Assembly (NCBI GenBank): GCA_964539825.1
Contig: CAZIKF010000006.1
Location: 62,001 to 126,000, forward strand
Length of the DNA stretch: 64,000 bases
Origin: CAZIKF01 sp964539825
Lineage (GTDB): Bacteria > Muiribacteriota > UBA6191
Direction of reading: 5' to 3'
A program made the position numbers and the translations under genes. The notes beneath the pieces are model-generated. The model worked only from the letters and a program-made list of their open reading frames with translations. It made no database searches and had not been told where the DNA came from. This document shows, in pieces, positions 8,640 to 18,211 of the stretch. Position 1 is the stretch's first letter. Each line of letters opens with the position of its first letter.

Positions 8640-9484
8640 GGCTCCAGGGTTACAGCGCAGCGAAAGCCAATGTCGTTGAACCACTCATCGGGGTTTTGGG
8701 CTCCCCTGCGACTACTTCGATAGTGATCCTCAACCCTGGAGAAGAAACCTGCTCCCCGAACGACTTTTCGGGTACTGCGTTCATTACCTGCGCCTGCCTT
8801 TGCGTCGAGGAATCGCTGCTCTGGCTTGGAATTACTGGCTGGTCCGCGAGGATTCTGCGCTATTGATTTCACCGAGAGGGTCCGGTAAACAAATCGATCA
8901 TACCAGTCGGCGGTCCATTCCCTTAAACTACCGCCAAGATCACGAACTCCAAAAGGACTGATGTCTGGAGGTGAGGGGTTGGGGGGAGCCAATGGAAGGG
9001 TGTACAAGTCCGTCTGGCGGGTCAGTCGGGGTGGTTTACTTCCCCATGGAAACAGACCTGTGCCGGTAGCGGCCTCCCACTCGGCCTCGGTAGGAAGTCT
9101 ACGCCTGGCCCAGATAGTATAAGCCCTGGCATCATGAAAGGTGACGTAGCGAACCGACAATTCCCCTCCTCCTTTTGGAAAACCACGCTTCCATGGTCCT
9201 TGGACCTTGTAGCCTGATTCCGCGAGAAACTTCGCAAATTGGAAATTGGAAACTTCCTCACGGTCAATCAGGAATGCACTGAGCTCAACGCGTACCCTGG
9301 GGGCCTCATCATAGCGCCCTTTGTCGCTGCCGATTTCGTATACTCCGGCGGGTATACGCACTAACTGGGCACCATCTACTTCAGAGATGTATTCCAATTC
9401 TCCCCGGGCTATAATGCCCCAGGGTAGTGAGAAGGTCTGCCAGCTTGATGTGCATAGCAATAGAGTAAAGAGTAGAATCTTCAT
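8636..9484 (-). CDS. Secreted FGE/SUMF1-like protein
   Basis: 282 residues with a signal peptide (about 1-19), followed by one complete formylglycine-generating-enzyme fold: IPAGVYEIGSD near the start, RLPTEAEWE in the middle, and a VVRGAG segment and GFRCA at the end. The cysteines that make the FGE active site are absent from the VRGAG segment, so sulfatase activation is unlikely. It is probably a periplasmic scaffold or ligand-binding protein. It overlaps its neighbours by 4 bp at both ends (ATGA). A second FGE-like domain occurs in the next gene, fused to ApbE. Confidence 0.85.
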   Translation of the reverse strand: MKILLFTLLLCTSSWQTFSLPWGIIARGELEYISEVDGAQLVRIPAGVYEIGSDKGRYDEAPRVRVELSAFLIDREEVSNFQFAKFLAESGYKVQGPWKRGFPKGGGELSVRYVTFHDARAYTIWARRRLPTEAEWEAATGTGLFPWGSKPPRLTRQTDLYTLPLAPPNPSPPDISPFGVRDLGGSLREWTADWYDRFVYRTLSVKSIAQNPRGPASNSKPEQRFLDAKAGAGNERSTRKVVRGAGFFSRVEDHYRSSRRGAQNPDEWFNDIGFRCAVTLEP

Positions 9485-12400
9485 TGGATTGCCTTCATGA
9501 AATTGACCAGGTCTTCAATCTGGCGCACGGTGAGGTGGGAAGTCCCCCCGTGAGTGTCAAATACCTGGTCTGGTTCATCAAGAGGGCCATCGGATTTGCG
9601 ACGGGTAAGCTCATTGAATCCGATTTCTTTGCGGTCCTTGCGCACGATTTCTGGACCCTGGTAAAGGGGGTAACGAAAAGTTCTCAGTGCTGGGTGATTG
9701 GGAGTGCAAATGACTTCCCTGAGCGAACGGCTTCGGCCATGATGGAGAAAAACAGGTGGACGATCAAAAATTCCACGCAATTGCATTGTAGTAAAAGTAC
9801 CTTCCTCCTTCTCAACCCTGCCCCGGTCCTCGATCTCCATATCGAATTTACGTCCATTGGCGATTTCCATAGCACGGACACTGACCAGGGTATAGGAGGC
9901 ATCCCTACGGGTGATCGTGGTAAGGGACGGTAGAGCCTTGCGTTCATTATGTGTCAGGTCAGAGTCTTTGCTCGTAAATTCAGGAAGGGTGTGGCAGACA
10001 CCACACATTACAGTGGCCGAGTGGAATAACCGCTTTCCTCTCTGCACCGATGGATTTTCCTGATCGAAAGGATTAGGAACCAGGTGAGGGGTATTTCCCA
10101 TCCAGGCCCCCACATAGCGGTATAAATCAAGCAGTGTGTGAGCTTCCCCAAAATACTTCAGGGATTGGACCCGTAAAAATTCATTACGCCGCTCTTCGAG
10201 ATCATACCAGGCTTCTCCCAGGCTCCTTACTTCTACGCGCTCCTTGAGTTCTTCATGCATGAGGTGCCGTTCTTCGGCTGGAATCGGAGATTTCAGAGCG
10301 GAGTAATCAGCCGTCCAGACTTCACGGTCAAAATCTATGGAACTTGCTGGTTCATTGATGTCGGCCCCCTGTCCTTCACCGATGAGATGGGTTCCTTCAA
10401 AGTAAAAGGGCTGGATGGCAAAGAGATTGCGCATTTGTGGAATACCAAGGGTTCCTCCAGGGGTAAGATGCCCCTGTTGATCCTGCCCCACGGTTTCGGC
10501 GGCTCCCCAGCCCCTTCCGTCCCCGGTATCCCTGTAGTGGCAATGCAAACAGGATGTATCTCCATCTGAAGTAAAGACTGAGCTGTGCACCACCAACTCC
10601 CCCTTTTCCGCATCTGTATCGAGCACAGGTCTTTTAAGATTACCGACAATCACGTCTTCACGCTCGCCCGTCTTTAGATCAATAAACGAAACAGTTTCAG
10701 AGAGTTGATTGGCGCAAAACAAGAGCCCTTCGGAGGAGGTGCCCTGCACACCAAGAGCCAGCCCCATAGGTCTGAGCCCTGTGCTGAAGCTTCTGACTGG
10801 TTCTAAAAGATTGGAAGGCTCGCGGATTCCCCAATGGATTTTCCACTGAATTACTTCAAAGGTGCCAGCCATGGAAACATAGAGATATTCTCCGTCGCTC
10901 ACGCTCCACTCAGGAAAGGCTCCGGGAACCCGCTGCAGTTGGGGAGGAATATCTCCCTTGATGTCACCTACCGTTGCCTCAGCTGAGTCAGAGGTATATC
11001 GAACCCAATCAGGATGGGCTTCATAAGTGTTCGCCAGGAGAATATATTCAAGATTTTCAGCGGACTCCCGCTCAGGAATCTTCAGTCTGTCGAGGTCAAT
11101 GGCTATTAGATCATTCTGAATATCGCGCATTTTGAAATTCCAGGTCCCATCCACAGCGTCAAAGGATCCCATCACAAACTGCTTCTCCAGCGGCAGAGCA
11201 TCTGTAGTTTCCGGATCTCGAAGTACTGTAAACTGGGCGGCGGAATTTTGCTTATTCCAGGTTTCAGCACCGAGAGGATCCCTGGATTTCGGTGCCCCAA
11301 AACCCACTCCAAGGCTCAATGCTACCAATAGATTTCCATCACCTTCAGGATGGGAAACAACCTCAATATGACTTGCCAGGTTTTGTAGAAAGATCCCCCC
11401 GGCTTCACGGTGGGTTCTCAGATCGATGACCGAGAGATCCTGTGTTCCGGTATTGCCTATGAATAAGTGATTTTCGTCCGGGCTCAGGGCTAAGTCCTTG
11501 GGATGGCTCCCTGGATTGGAAACTGGAATTCCGGGTCCTCCTTCTCCATTTTTAATCCAGCGAACCAGATCTAAGAGTGCTGGCTCCCCCTCTTGAAACA
11601 AAACACCTCCTGGATGAAACTCGGTTCTTTTCTTTTGATCTCCATAGCCACCCATTCCACTGGATACAACGGCCTTCAGGAGCGGGCTTTCCATAGGTCT
11701 TCCTCCGACGGAGTTTTCAATAGCCGAGAGAAAATTCTCCACGGGATCTGCCCCACAGAGGAATCCACCAGCCGATTCCCTATGACAACTGGCACAGCGT
11801 GCTCTCAGAATGGAGTTGAGACCTCCCCTTTTGGTTTGATTCATTTCCTGGACTCTTTGAGCGCTGTGTCCAAGATTTTTCAGTCGGGATTTCTCTACCT
11901 CAGATAAGGAGGATTTACCCAGAAACTCTGCTTCTGAGAATCCACCCTGGATTTCAACGGCTCCCAGTAAGTTTCCATCCTTTTGAATGAGACGAAGAAC
12001 CAAAACTTGATCCAGGTATCGATTGGCTACATAGGCAGTAGTTCCGTCTTTTGTGAAGACAATCCCCTGGCAGTAATAATCGAGAGGAATTTCACCGCTT
12101 ACCTCATCACGCGTGGTATCAATCACAGTGGCGTAATTTGAGAATTCATTGATCACTACCAGGAACCTGCCGGCGGGATGAAGTACACTCATGTAGGGCC
12201 GGCTTCCCACCTCAATCTTTTTGATCAGTTTTCGAGAACCAACATCAATGACGGCAATCTGCTTTCCAGGGAAAGCTTCAGTTCCAGCCAGGGTTACATA
12301 GAGTTTTTCGCCCTTCGGTCCCAGGCAAGGGCGCTCGGGACGATCACGATGAGGCTGGGGTTCCGGGTAGGGATGATTACTAGGAACCGGATTTAGATCC

Positions 12401-12579
12401 CTGCGCTGGAATGGCTGCTTATATCTCCATACAGGGCTGGTAAGCTTATCAAATGGCGTACCCAGGTACTCTTTCGCCGGGGAGGTAGAATCTCTGAGAT
12501 AGGCAAGAGAAGAATGAAAACTCCCTGAGAGATACAGCAATCCCAGAAGGCACGAGAAAACCCCTAAGACCCATTTCAT
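9481..12579 (-). CDS. Triheme YVTN beta-propeller protein with MauG-like C-terminus
   Basis: 1032 residues with an N-terminal signal segment. YVTN-type propeller repeats (for example AVIDVGSR, TAYVANRYLDQ, LSVIDLRTH) are interrupted by a heme insertion CASCH (C262). Further hemes sit at CLHCH (C677) and CGVCH (C859). The segment after C859, with LRGIFDRPPVFLHHGRS, resembles the second half of bacterial cytochrome c peroxidase/MauG proteins. It is probably a periplasmic redox enzyme or electron mediator; its substrate is unknown. The start and end overlap adjacent genes by 4 bp, so it is part of the coupled operon. Confidence 0.85.
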   Translation of the reverse strand: MKWVLGVFSCLLGLLYLSGSFHSSLAYLRDSTSPAKEYLGTPFDKLTSPVWRYKQPFQRRDLNPVPSNHPYPEPQPHRDRPERPCLGPKGEKLYVTLAGTEAFPGKQIAVIDVGSRKLIKKIEVGSRPYMSVLHPAGRFLVVINEFSNYATVIDTTRDEVSGEIPLDYYCQGIVFTKDGTTAYVANRYLDQVLVLRLIQKDGNLLGAVEIQGGFSEAEFLGKSSLSEVEKSRLKNLGHSAQRVQEMNQTKRGGLNSILRARCASCHRESAGGFLCGADPVENFLSAIENSVGGRPMESPLLKAVVSSGMGGYGDQKKRTEFHPGGVLFQEGEPALLDLVRWIKNGEGGPGIPVSNPGSHPKDLALSPDENHLFIGNTGTQDLSVIDLRTHREAGGIFLQNLASHIEVVSHPEGDGNLLVALSLGVGFGAPKSRDPLGAETWNKQNSAAQFTVLRDPETTDALPLEKQFVMGSFDAVDGTWNFKMRDIQNDLIAIDLDRLKIPERESAENLEYILLANTYEAHPDWVRYTSDSAEATVGDIKGDIPPQLQRVPGAFPEWSVSDGEYLYVSMAGTFEVIQWKIHWGIREPSNLLEPVRSFSTGLRPMGLALGVQGTSSEGLLFCANQLSETVSFIDLKTGEREDVIVGNLKRPVLDTDAEKGELVVHSSVFTSDGDTSCLHCHYRDTGDGRGWGAAETVGQDQQGHLTPGGTLGIPQMRNLFAIQPFYFEGTHLIGEGQGADINEPASSIDFDREVWTADYSALKSPIPAEERHLMHEELKERVEVRSLGEAWYDLEERRNEFLRVQSLKYFGEAHTLLDLYRYVGAWMGNTPHLVPNPFDQENPSVQRGKRLFHSATVMCGVCHTLPEFTSKDSDLTHNERKALPSLTTITRRDASYTLVSVRAMEIANGRKFDMEIEDRGRVEKEEGTFTTMQLRGIFDRPPVFLHHGRSRSLREVICTPNHPALRTFRYPLYQGPEIVRKDRKEIGFNELTRRKSDGPLDEPDQVFDTHGGTSHLTVRQIEDLVNFMKAIQ

Positions 12580-15500
12580 GGCAGCCTACCTTCAGCACCA
12601 TCAGAAAAGGCGGCACCAAGGTCGATCCATCTGGCGAAAACAAGGATTTGATCATGGCTAAGAGGGTTCCCCTCAGGATGCCTGACTCCGGGTTTTTTCA
12701 ACACTCCTTCAGCCATTAATTCCTCACCGCTCAGAATCTCCATCAGGTAACTCTCCGAGGAAAGGGATTCCCGTTCGTTGATATAGAGCTTGGCTGACTG
12801 GTTTGGGCTATTGGGATCAGCAAGCTGGTGAAGGTTTTCGTAGGAAACGGTGAAATGCTTCGTGGGCCATCCGACCAGGCTAAGACCGGCAGCGGGATTC
12901 TTTGTGCCATGGCAGGAAACACATTTCTGGTCAAGCAGGGGTTGAATATCTTTACGATAGTCTATCCGCAGCGAAGTGTTTTTCTGAGAATTTGAGGGTA
13001 ATCTTTGTGTACCCAGTACAGGATCCCATGTTGCCATGACCCTTGAACCCGCCGAAACAAGATCCGGTGCCCCTACCCCATCGGAACCTTTACCCGTCAG
13101 CGCCCCGTGACACCCGGAACAGCGTAGCGGAAAAATAGAGCGAGGGATAGAAAAGGTAAGTTTTTCTCCAGGGTGAACATAAAACCAGCGATTCATGGAA
13201 TGGACCGCCATACGATTCTCATCCAGTCCCTGCATAATTAGCGGGACTTTCGAGGGAACCTGGGCATAAAAGGATCCATCTTGTTCCAGTGGAATTTCGG
13301 TGACGATCTCCTTAGGTGTATGTATTCCCAGACCCAGAACAGTAGAAAAGGGATCATCATTGGCATTTGCAACCGGGGAAGGTACTTCTCGAAGAGGTTG
13401 TTGCTTCAGGATTCTGACATACTTGAGCGCTCCTCTTTTTCTACCAACTCTACCTGGAGTACCCTGTCCGATGCTGCGAAATATTTTCTCCCCCATTGGC
13501 GCAAAGGTTGTAAGAAAGGATTCAAGCAGGGGATAGTCATAGCACTGAACCTCCCCCCAGGTAGACTTATCCACCCTTAGAGACCCAGATTTAAAACTGG
13601 GCTTTATACCCTTGGGGAGTGTGGCGAACTTTTGTTTAAGTCGGGATTTTTCCCTCCGGCGGACCATGATCGGGCGCGGATGAATCTCACTCCAGCGCTC
13701 AGAGGATGCCCCGTGAACCTTTGTTAGAGAGAATGGGCCCACACTGCGCCCATCCTTAGATTGCAGGGACTCTTTAAATTTCACCCGGTAGAGATCCCAG
13801 TTGGGATCGGAATGTTTATCCAGATGATCAAGAGGCTGGTTTGTATGGGCCACAAGTATGGTTCCGTCAGGAAGAGGATAGGGATCCCTGAAGGATCCGC
13901 CCGGGGAAAACCCCGTATGGGTCACGGCCTTATTTCCGGTTTCTGGAAGAAGACTTAGCTGCACGGGAAGATAGCGCGGTGAGGAAGAAGCGCTCTTGAA
14001 ATCTGAATCGCCGGAAAATGGGATGAAATCTAGTGGATTGTCTGGCTCGATTCCTACTCCGAGACCATGATCGACCAGCATTATCGCACCCCCTCCCGTC
14101 CAGTTACGCGGATCTAAGGCAATGCGAACCTCAAGTCCCTGGGGAAGCTCCCTGGAGTCGCAGAAAATAGGGTACCTGGATCGATTTCCGCCCTGGATGT
14201 GATAGTCGAATCCCCCTGCATGGACACGATAAATGGCGGTGTTAAACACTGGTAGATCACCCTGGTAGCTAATGTTTCGCAAGCTGCTGAACATGACCTC
14301 TCCATTGGTTCGCATGGAGGGTCTTCTCTCCTGGGATGAGGTGTAGGTCATTTGATGGTTGGTGTTGAGAAAAGAGTCTCTGGCCCTCGCAGAGCCAGGA
14401 ATGAAGGACCAAATATCGTAACCGGGTAAGACGGAAGCCTCCCGGCTCTCAATTACGTAGAGGGAATGGGCATCTGGCGCCATGGGCAGTGGGCGGTCCA
14501 GCTTAAGGATTGAGCCTACCTGGCTCTTAGGATCTCTTCGATGGTCGATGATCTTACGCCATTGCCCGGCCAGTGGCCCCGCTGCGAAGTAGAGTCTGAA
14601 TCCATTCCAGGTTCCCGCTGCCTCTGAACGCTGAACATCGACAATCTCATCCAGCGTACCCCCATCGGGTTCTCCTGGGTATCCCCACGGCAGTGAGGGA
14701 GTAAAATCTCCACCGGAATTGGAGGCATAGGCAATCATCACATCATCAAGGTGCTTCCCGGAGGGGTCTTTGGGTCCCGGAATATAAATTGGATCCAGGT
14801 GGTGAATAAGCTGATCCCCGGCCTTCTGTTTGGATTCAAAACTAACTTGCCTGGGAGTGGATAAGGTTTTCAGCTCTTCATCAAGTTCAACTTCATATAG
14901 TCGGAATCCCGAAGAGGGTTCGGTCCGCATTGAAAAGACGATCTTCCTGGCATCGTAACGAACATCCATCGCTTGAATATGCACCTTTTTCCCCGCATCC
15001 ATATAGCCGGTAAGATTTCTGGGAAGACCTCTATCAAGGTTAGGCGCTTCCCCCATCTCAAGAACATAGATGTCAGAAGAAGGCCAGAAAATGTCTGGAT
15101 CAAAGAATCTCTGGGGTTGGTGGAGAGGACCGCGTATGAAAGCGATTCCCCTGAGTTTACCAAGTTGATCGAGGGGAATTTTCTTGGAGTTTGACCGTAA
15201 TTTACTGCTTAATGCCCTTCTTTCCAGTTTGATCCAATCCAGCAGCGTCTTTACATCGGGGTCCTCATAGGACTCAAAAAATTGTGTATTCCCTCCCCGT
15301 TGATGAACCCCTCCTTCTGAAATAGGGAGATTCTTAACGATAAGCCGGCTTAGTTTAGGATCTCCGCTGAGATTAACGTGATGCACAGTCTTACCCAGAA
15401 CTCGCTTGTGATTTTCCAATACCATACTTCTTGAGAATCCAGCAGTGACTCCCCTTGCTGAATCCGTTCTGGGTAAAGGGGGTATGAGCTTCAGTTCATT

Positions 15501-16127
15501 AAATGTCTCAGGTCCATGACACGAGGGAAGGAAACACCCGTTTCGAACAAGAACCCCCAGAACATGATCTTTAAAGAACCTGACCTCCTCAGGAAGAGGT
15601 TTGTGCTTGTTTGGAATAGATCCGTTTTCTTTGGCGATCCACCTGTGAAGTACCTGGTAATCAGGATCTTGATCTGAAGTGAATACATCAATTCCCCGGT
15701 GAGGCTTTCCCCCGAACTCCTGGCTTAGCGGATAGCGTAGAAGCGTACTGAAGGATGGGTCCTCTCCGTATTCAATTTTCCCACCCTTGTGTGAAGGATT
15801 TCGAAGATTCTTGTAGAGAAGACCCAGGTAATGTTTGGAGTCGGGAATTATCCCTGATTTCAGGTCAAAGGGAAAATAGAATTGCTCCGATTTTTCACCC
15901 TTGTTGATAAGAGCGTTATAATCATCTTCTTTGATTCCATGACAGGCAACTGCGCATCGATTCTCAAGTACCGGGATGACCCGCGACTTAAAGTAGGTGA
16001 AATTGGTTTGTAGTGGATCGGATTTATCAATGAGGGCGAAGACCCTGTCCTGGCGGAAATGAGAAAGCGCCATAGACGCGATCACACAGATAAGGATAAA
16101 TGGCGCTATTCGAAGAGATACGTGCAT
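12576..16127 (-). CDS. HzsA-like multiheme beta-propeller protein
   Basis: 1183 residues with a signal/anchor helix at 8-22, first gene of the operon. The N-terminal part has two non-standard heme sites: CAVACH (C58, CX3CH) and CFLPSCH (C198, CX4CH). The middle has the WD40/TolB-like propeller pattern of hydrazine-synthase-alpha-like proteins (DIYVLEMG, KIVFSMRTE, HLDPIYIP, IAYASNSGG). The C-terminal part has two regular sites, CSGCH (C1003) and CVSCH (C1069), the latter in a cytochrome-c-like domain typical of such proteins. The family includes but is much wider than anammox hydrazine synthase; no HzsB or HzsC is seen here. Probably a periplasmic or surface redox enzyme of unknown substrate. 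Confidence 0.8.
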   Translation of the reverse strand: MHVSLRIAPFILICVIASMALSHFRQDRVFALIDKSDPLQTNFTYFKSRVIPVLENRCAVACHGIKEDDYNALINKGEKSEQFYFPFDLKSGIIPDSKHYLGLLYKNLRNPSHKGGKIEYGEDPSFSTLLRYPLSQEFGGKPHRGIDVFTSDQDPDYQVLHRWIAKENGSIPNKHKPLPEEVRFFKDHVLGVLVRNGCFLPSCHGPETFNELKLIPPLPRTDSARGVTAGFSRSMVLENHKRVLGKTVHHVNLSGDPKLSRLIVKNLPISEGGVHQRGGNTQFFESYEDPDVKTLLDWIKLERRALSSKLRSNSKKIPLDQLGKLRGIAFIRGPLHQPQRFFDPDIFWPSSDIYVLEMGEAPNLDRGLPRNLTGYMDAGKKVHIQAMDVRYDARKIVFSMRTEPSSGFRLYEVELDEELKTLSTPRQVSFESKQKAGDQLIHHLDPIYIPGPKDPSGKHLDDVMIAYASNSGGDFTPSLPWGYPGEPDGGTLDEIVDVQRSEAAGTWNGFRLYFAAGPLAGQWRKIIDHRRDPKSQVGSILKLDRPLPMAPDAHSLYVIESREASVLPGYDIWSFIPGSARARDSFLNTNHQMTYTSSQERRPSMRTNGEVMFSSLRNISYQGDLPVFNTAIYRVHAGGFDYHIQGGNRSRYPIFCDSRELPQGLEVRIALDPRNWTGGGAIMLVDHGLGVGIEPDNPLDFIPFSGDSDFKSASSSPRYLPVQLSLLPETGNKAVTHTGFSPGGSFRDPYPLPDGTILVAHTNQPLDHLDKHSDPNWDLYRVKFKESLQSKDGRSVGPFSLTKVHGASSERWSEIHPRPIMVRRREKSRLKQKFATLPKGIKPSFKSGSLRVDKSTWGEVQCYDYPLLESFLTTFAPMGEKIFRSIGQGTPGRVGRKRGALKYVRILKQQPLREVPSPVANANDDPFSTVLGLGIHTPKEIVTEIPLEQDGSFYAQVPSKVPLIMQGLDENRMAVHSMNRWFYVHPGEKLTFSIPRSIFPLRCSGCHGALTGKGSDGVGAPDLVSAGSRVMATWDPVLGTQRLPSNSQKNTSLRIDYRKDIQPLLDQKCVSCHGTKNPAAGLSLVGWPTKHFTVSYENLHQLADPNSPNQSAKLYINERESLSSESYLMEILSGEELMAEGVLKKPGVRHPEGNPLSHDQILVFARWIDLGAAFSDGAEGRLP

Positions 16128-16189
16128 ATATGTGCTGGTTTACACTTGAGATATTAGTGAAAAAGACGGTCGAGAACAATCGGGTAAAT

Positions 16190-16220
16190 CAGTAGTGTGA
16201 AGTGGGGGCTTCCACTACTG
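16190..16220. promoter_or_regulatory. Long imperfect hairpin in divergent promoter region
   Basis: The arms CAGTAGTG(T)GAAG and CTTCCACTACTG pair over 12 bp with one bulged T and a TGGGGG loop. It sits between the divergent HzsA-like operon and the UnbV/UnbU pair, so it is not a normal terminator. It could be a shared operator or a structured 5' leader of the plus-strand pair. Confidence 0.4.
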
Positions 16221-16282
16221 TTGAAATTGCCTTAGAATAAAAAATGCAGATCTATACGACAATAAGGTCCACTTAACCTATA

Positions 16283-18211
16283 ATGAGTTCAGTGAAATTT
16301 CCTTCCTGGTGTACCCCGGCTTTTGCTCTCCTTGTAACCGCTGGCCTCTATTTTCTGGCCAAGGACTCTCCTCTTTCAGCTCAAATGCGATCAGAGTTAG
16401 CCTCTGGCTTTCAGTTCAAGCAGTTTCCGGTAGGTCCTCCTGGGGATTTTTCGCAGAAAGTCCGCGCTGTCAATGGTAGCTTGGAGACAGTTAATGCCTG
16501 GGTCTCTTCCATAGGTTCATCAGTAGCTGTAGGCGATCTCGATGGAGACGGACTTTCCAATGATGTTTGCCTGGTAGACCCTCGAACAGACCTTGTACAC
16601 CTTTTCCCTGTACCAGGGCATCCAAGTCCCTGGCAATCCCTCAATATAGGGAGTGTATCGGAACAAACCAGAGCTATCGTTGCCACCTTTGGGTGCCGCA
16701 TGGCCGATCTCAATGAGGACGGCAGAACCGATCTTCTAATTTATTTTGGGGGTCGTCCTCCAGTTGTATATCTCCAACATAGCCCCCTGGAATTTGTCCG
16801 CCGGGAGATTCTCCAATACGATGGATGGAATTCATGGGTCACCACTAATGCCGTTCTTGCCGATCTGGATGGAGATAGCCACCTTGATATTGTGCTGGGC
16901 TGTTACTTCCAAGATGATCCATCGATTCTTGATAGAGAGGACCAACAGAGCATTACAGCCATGCCCGAATCGATGTCCAGGGCATTTAATGGAGGGAAGA
17001 CACGGATCCTGAGGTGGATTGAGGCTGATAAAGACTCACCGTCCGTTCGCTATGAGGAAGTGGATCTCAAACTCTCGGATGAGGTTAGCCAGGGTTGGAC
17101 ACTTGGACTTGCGGCCGCCGATCTCAATGGTGATTTGCTGCCTGAAATATACCTGGCCAATGACTTTGGACCGGACCGCTTATTGGTCAATGAATCGAGC
17201 CCAGGCTCCATAAAATTTCGTCTGGCCAAAGCTCATAGATCCCCTGCCACACCTCCTTCTTATTCACTGGGCTGGGACTCCTTTAAAGGTATGGGGGCTG
17301 AGTTTGGAGATGTGAATCAGGACGGGATGCTGGATATCTATGTGAGTAATGTTGGTGAATACGAGTTTATGGAGGGACACTTTCTCTATCTGAGTAATGG
17401 AGATTCCTCTTTATTAAATAAGGGCATTGCCCCATACGACAACGTGGGTATGAAGGTGAACTTGCATAAGTCAGGCTGGGGATGGGGAGTTCGACTGGCT
17501 GATTTTAATAATGATGGTGAGTTAGAAGCCCTGCAGGGGACGGGATTCTTCCAGGGTGAAATTGATCAATGGCCTGAATTTCAGGAACTGGCCTTTTGTT
17601 CTGATTCCCTCATGCATATGGTTTCTATGTGGCCGCGGTTTGGTCTGGGAGATGATGTTGCCGGAAGGCAATCCAATCCCTTCCACGTACTCTATCAGGG
17701 AGTCTACTACGATCTTTCCAAAGAGTTGAACATGGACAGTCCTACACTGGGTCGAGGTATCGCCACCTCAGATGTGGATGGGGATGGAGATCTAGATTAC
17801 GTACTCTCCAACCAATGGAGTTCGTCCATGTTTTATCGCAATGACTGCCCTGACTGCGGTGATTTTCTTTCTTTGAATCTGCGCCTTCCTCTTGAAGGTG
17901 TTGGGTTCGAGACTCGTAAATTGGAGGGTTTTCCCACCGGATTAATTCCTTCAAGAACAGCCTTTGGCGCAGTGGCTATTCTTGATCGCGGTAACGGGAA
18001 TAAAAGTATCGCGTATGTAGATGGGGGCAGCGGACACTCCGGTCAGAAGAGTCCCCAGGTTCACTTTGGACTCGGTAAGTCTAGTCATGGTAAGGATTTG
18101 AAAGTACAGCTCAATTGGAGGGACACTAAGGGTAAAGTCCATCAGAAGGATATGCTTTTTAGACCGGGGGCACATACCGTCTACCTTGGAGACCTGAAGG
18201 AGAGTTCATGA
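16283..18211 (+). CDS. FG-GAP/VCBS-repeat protein with ASPIC/UnbV C-terminus
   Basis: 642 residues with an N-terminal signal segment. Several FG-GAP/VCBS calcium-binding repeats are visible by their DxDxDGxxD-like loops (DLDGDGLSND, DLDGDSHLDI, DVNQDGMLDI, DVDGDGDLDY). The C-terminal ~110 residues match the ASPIC/UnbV domain (GGSGHSGQKSPQVHFGLG). Probably an exported beta-propeller binding protein. It ends in an ATGA overlap with the UnbU-like gene; this pairing recurs in many bacteria and was first named from enediyne gene clusters. The ribosome-binding site is weak (AAGG about 15 nt before the ATG). Confidence 0.85.
   Translation: MSSVKFPSWCTPAFALLVTAGLYFLAKDSPLSAQMRSELASGFQFKQFPVGPPGDFSQKVRAVNGSLETVNAWVSSIGSSVAVGDLDGDGLSNDVCLVDPRTDLVHLFPVPGHPSPWQSLNIGSVSEQTRAIVATFGCRMADLNEDGRTDLLIYFGGRPPVVYLQHSPLEFVRREILQYDGWNSWVTTNAVLADLDGDSHLDIVLGCYFQDDPSILDREDQQSITAMPESMSRAFNGGKTRILRWIEADKDSPSVRYEEVDLKLSDEVSQGWTLGLAAADLNGDLLPEIYLANDFGPDRLLVNESSPGSIKFRLAKAHRSPATPPSYSLGWDSFKGMGAEFGDVNQDGMLDIYVSNVGEYEFMEGHFLYLSNGDSSLLNKGIAPYDNVGMKVNLHKSGWGWGVRLADFNNDGELEALQGTGFFQGEIDQWPEFQELAFCSDSLMHMVSMWPRFGLGDDVAGRQSNPFHVLYQGVYYDLSKELNMDSPTLGRGIATSDVDGDGDLDYVLSNQWSSSMFYRNDCPDCGDFLSLNLRLPLEGVGFETRKLEGFPTGLIPSRTAFGAVAILDRGNGNKSIAYVDGGSGHSGQKSPQVHFGLGKSSHGKDLKVQLNWRDTKGKVHQKDMLFRPGAHTVYLGDLKESS

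Noticed and set aside
6738..9484. Active formylglycine-generating enzymes
   Set aside because: Both FGE-like domains lack the paired catalytic cysteines, and no sulfatase gene is nearby.
12576..16127. Hydrazine synthase / anammox capability
   Set aside because: The protein resembles the wide HzsA-like family, but no HzsB, HzsC or hydrazine dehydrogenase genes are present and the heme motifs differ in spacing.
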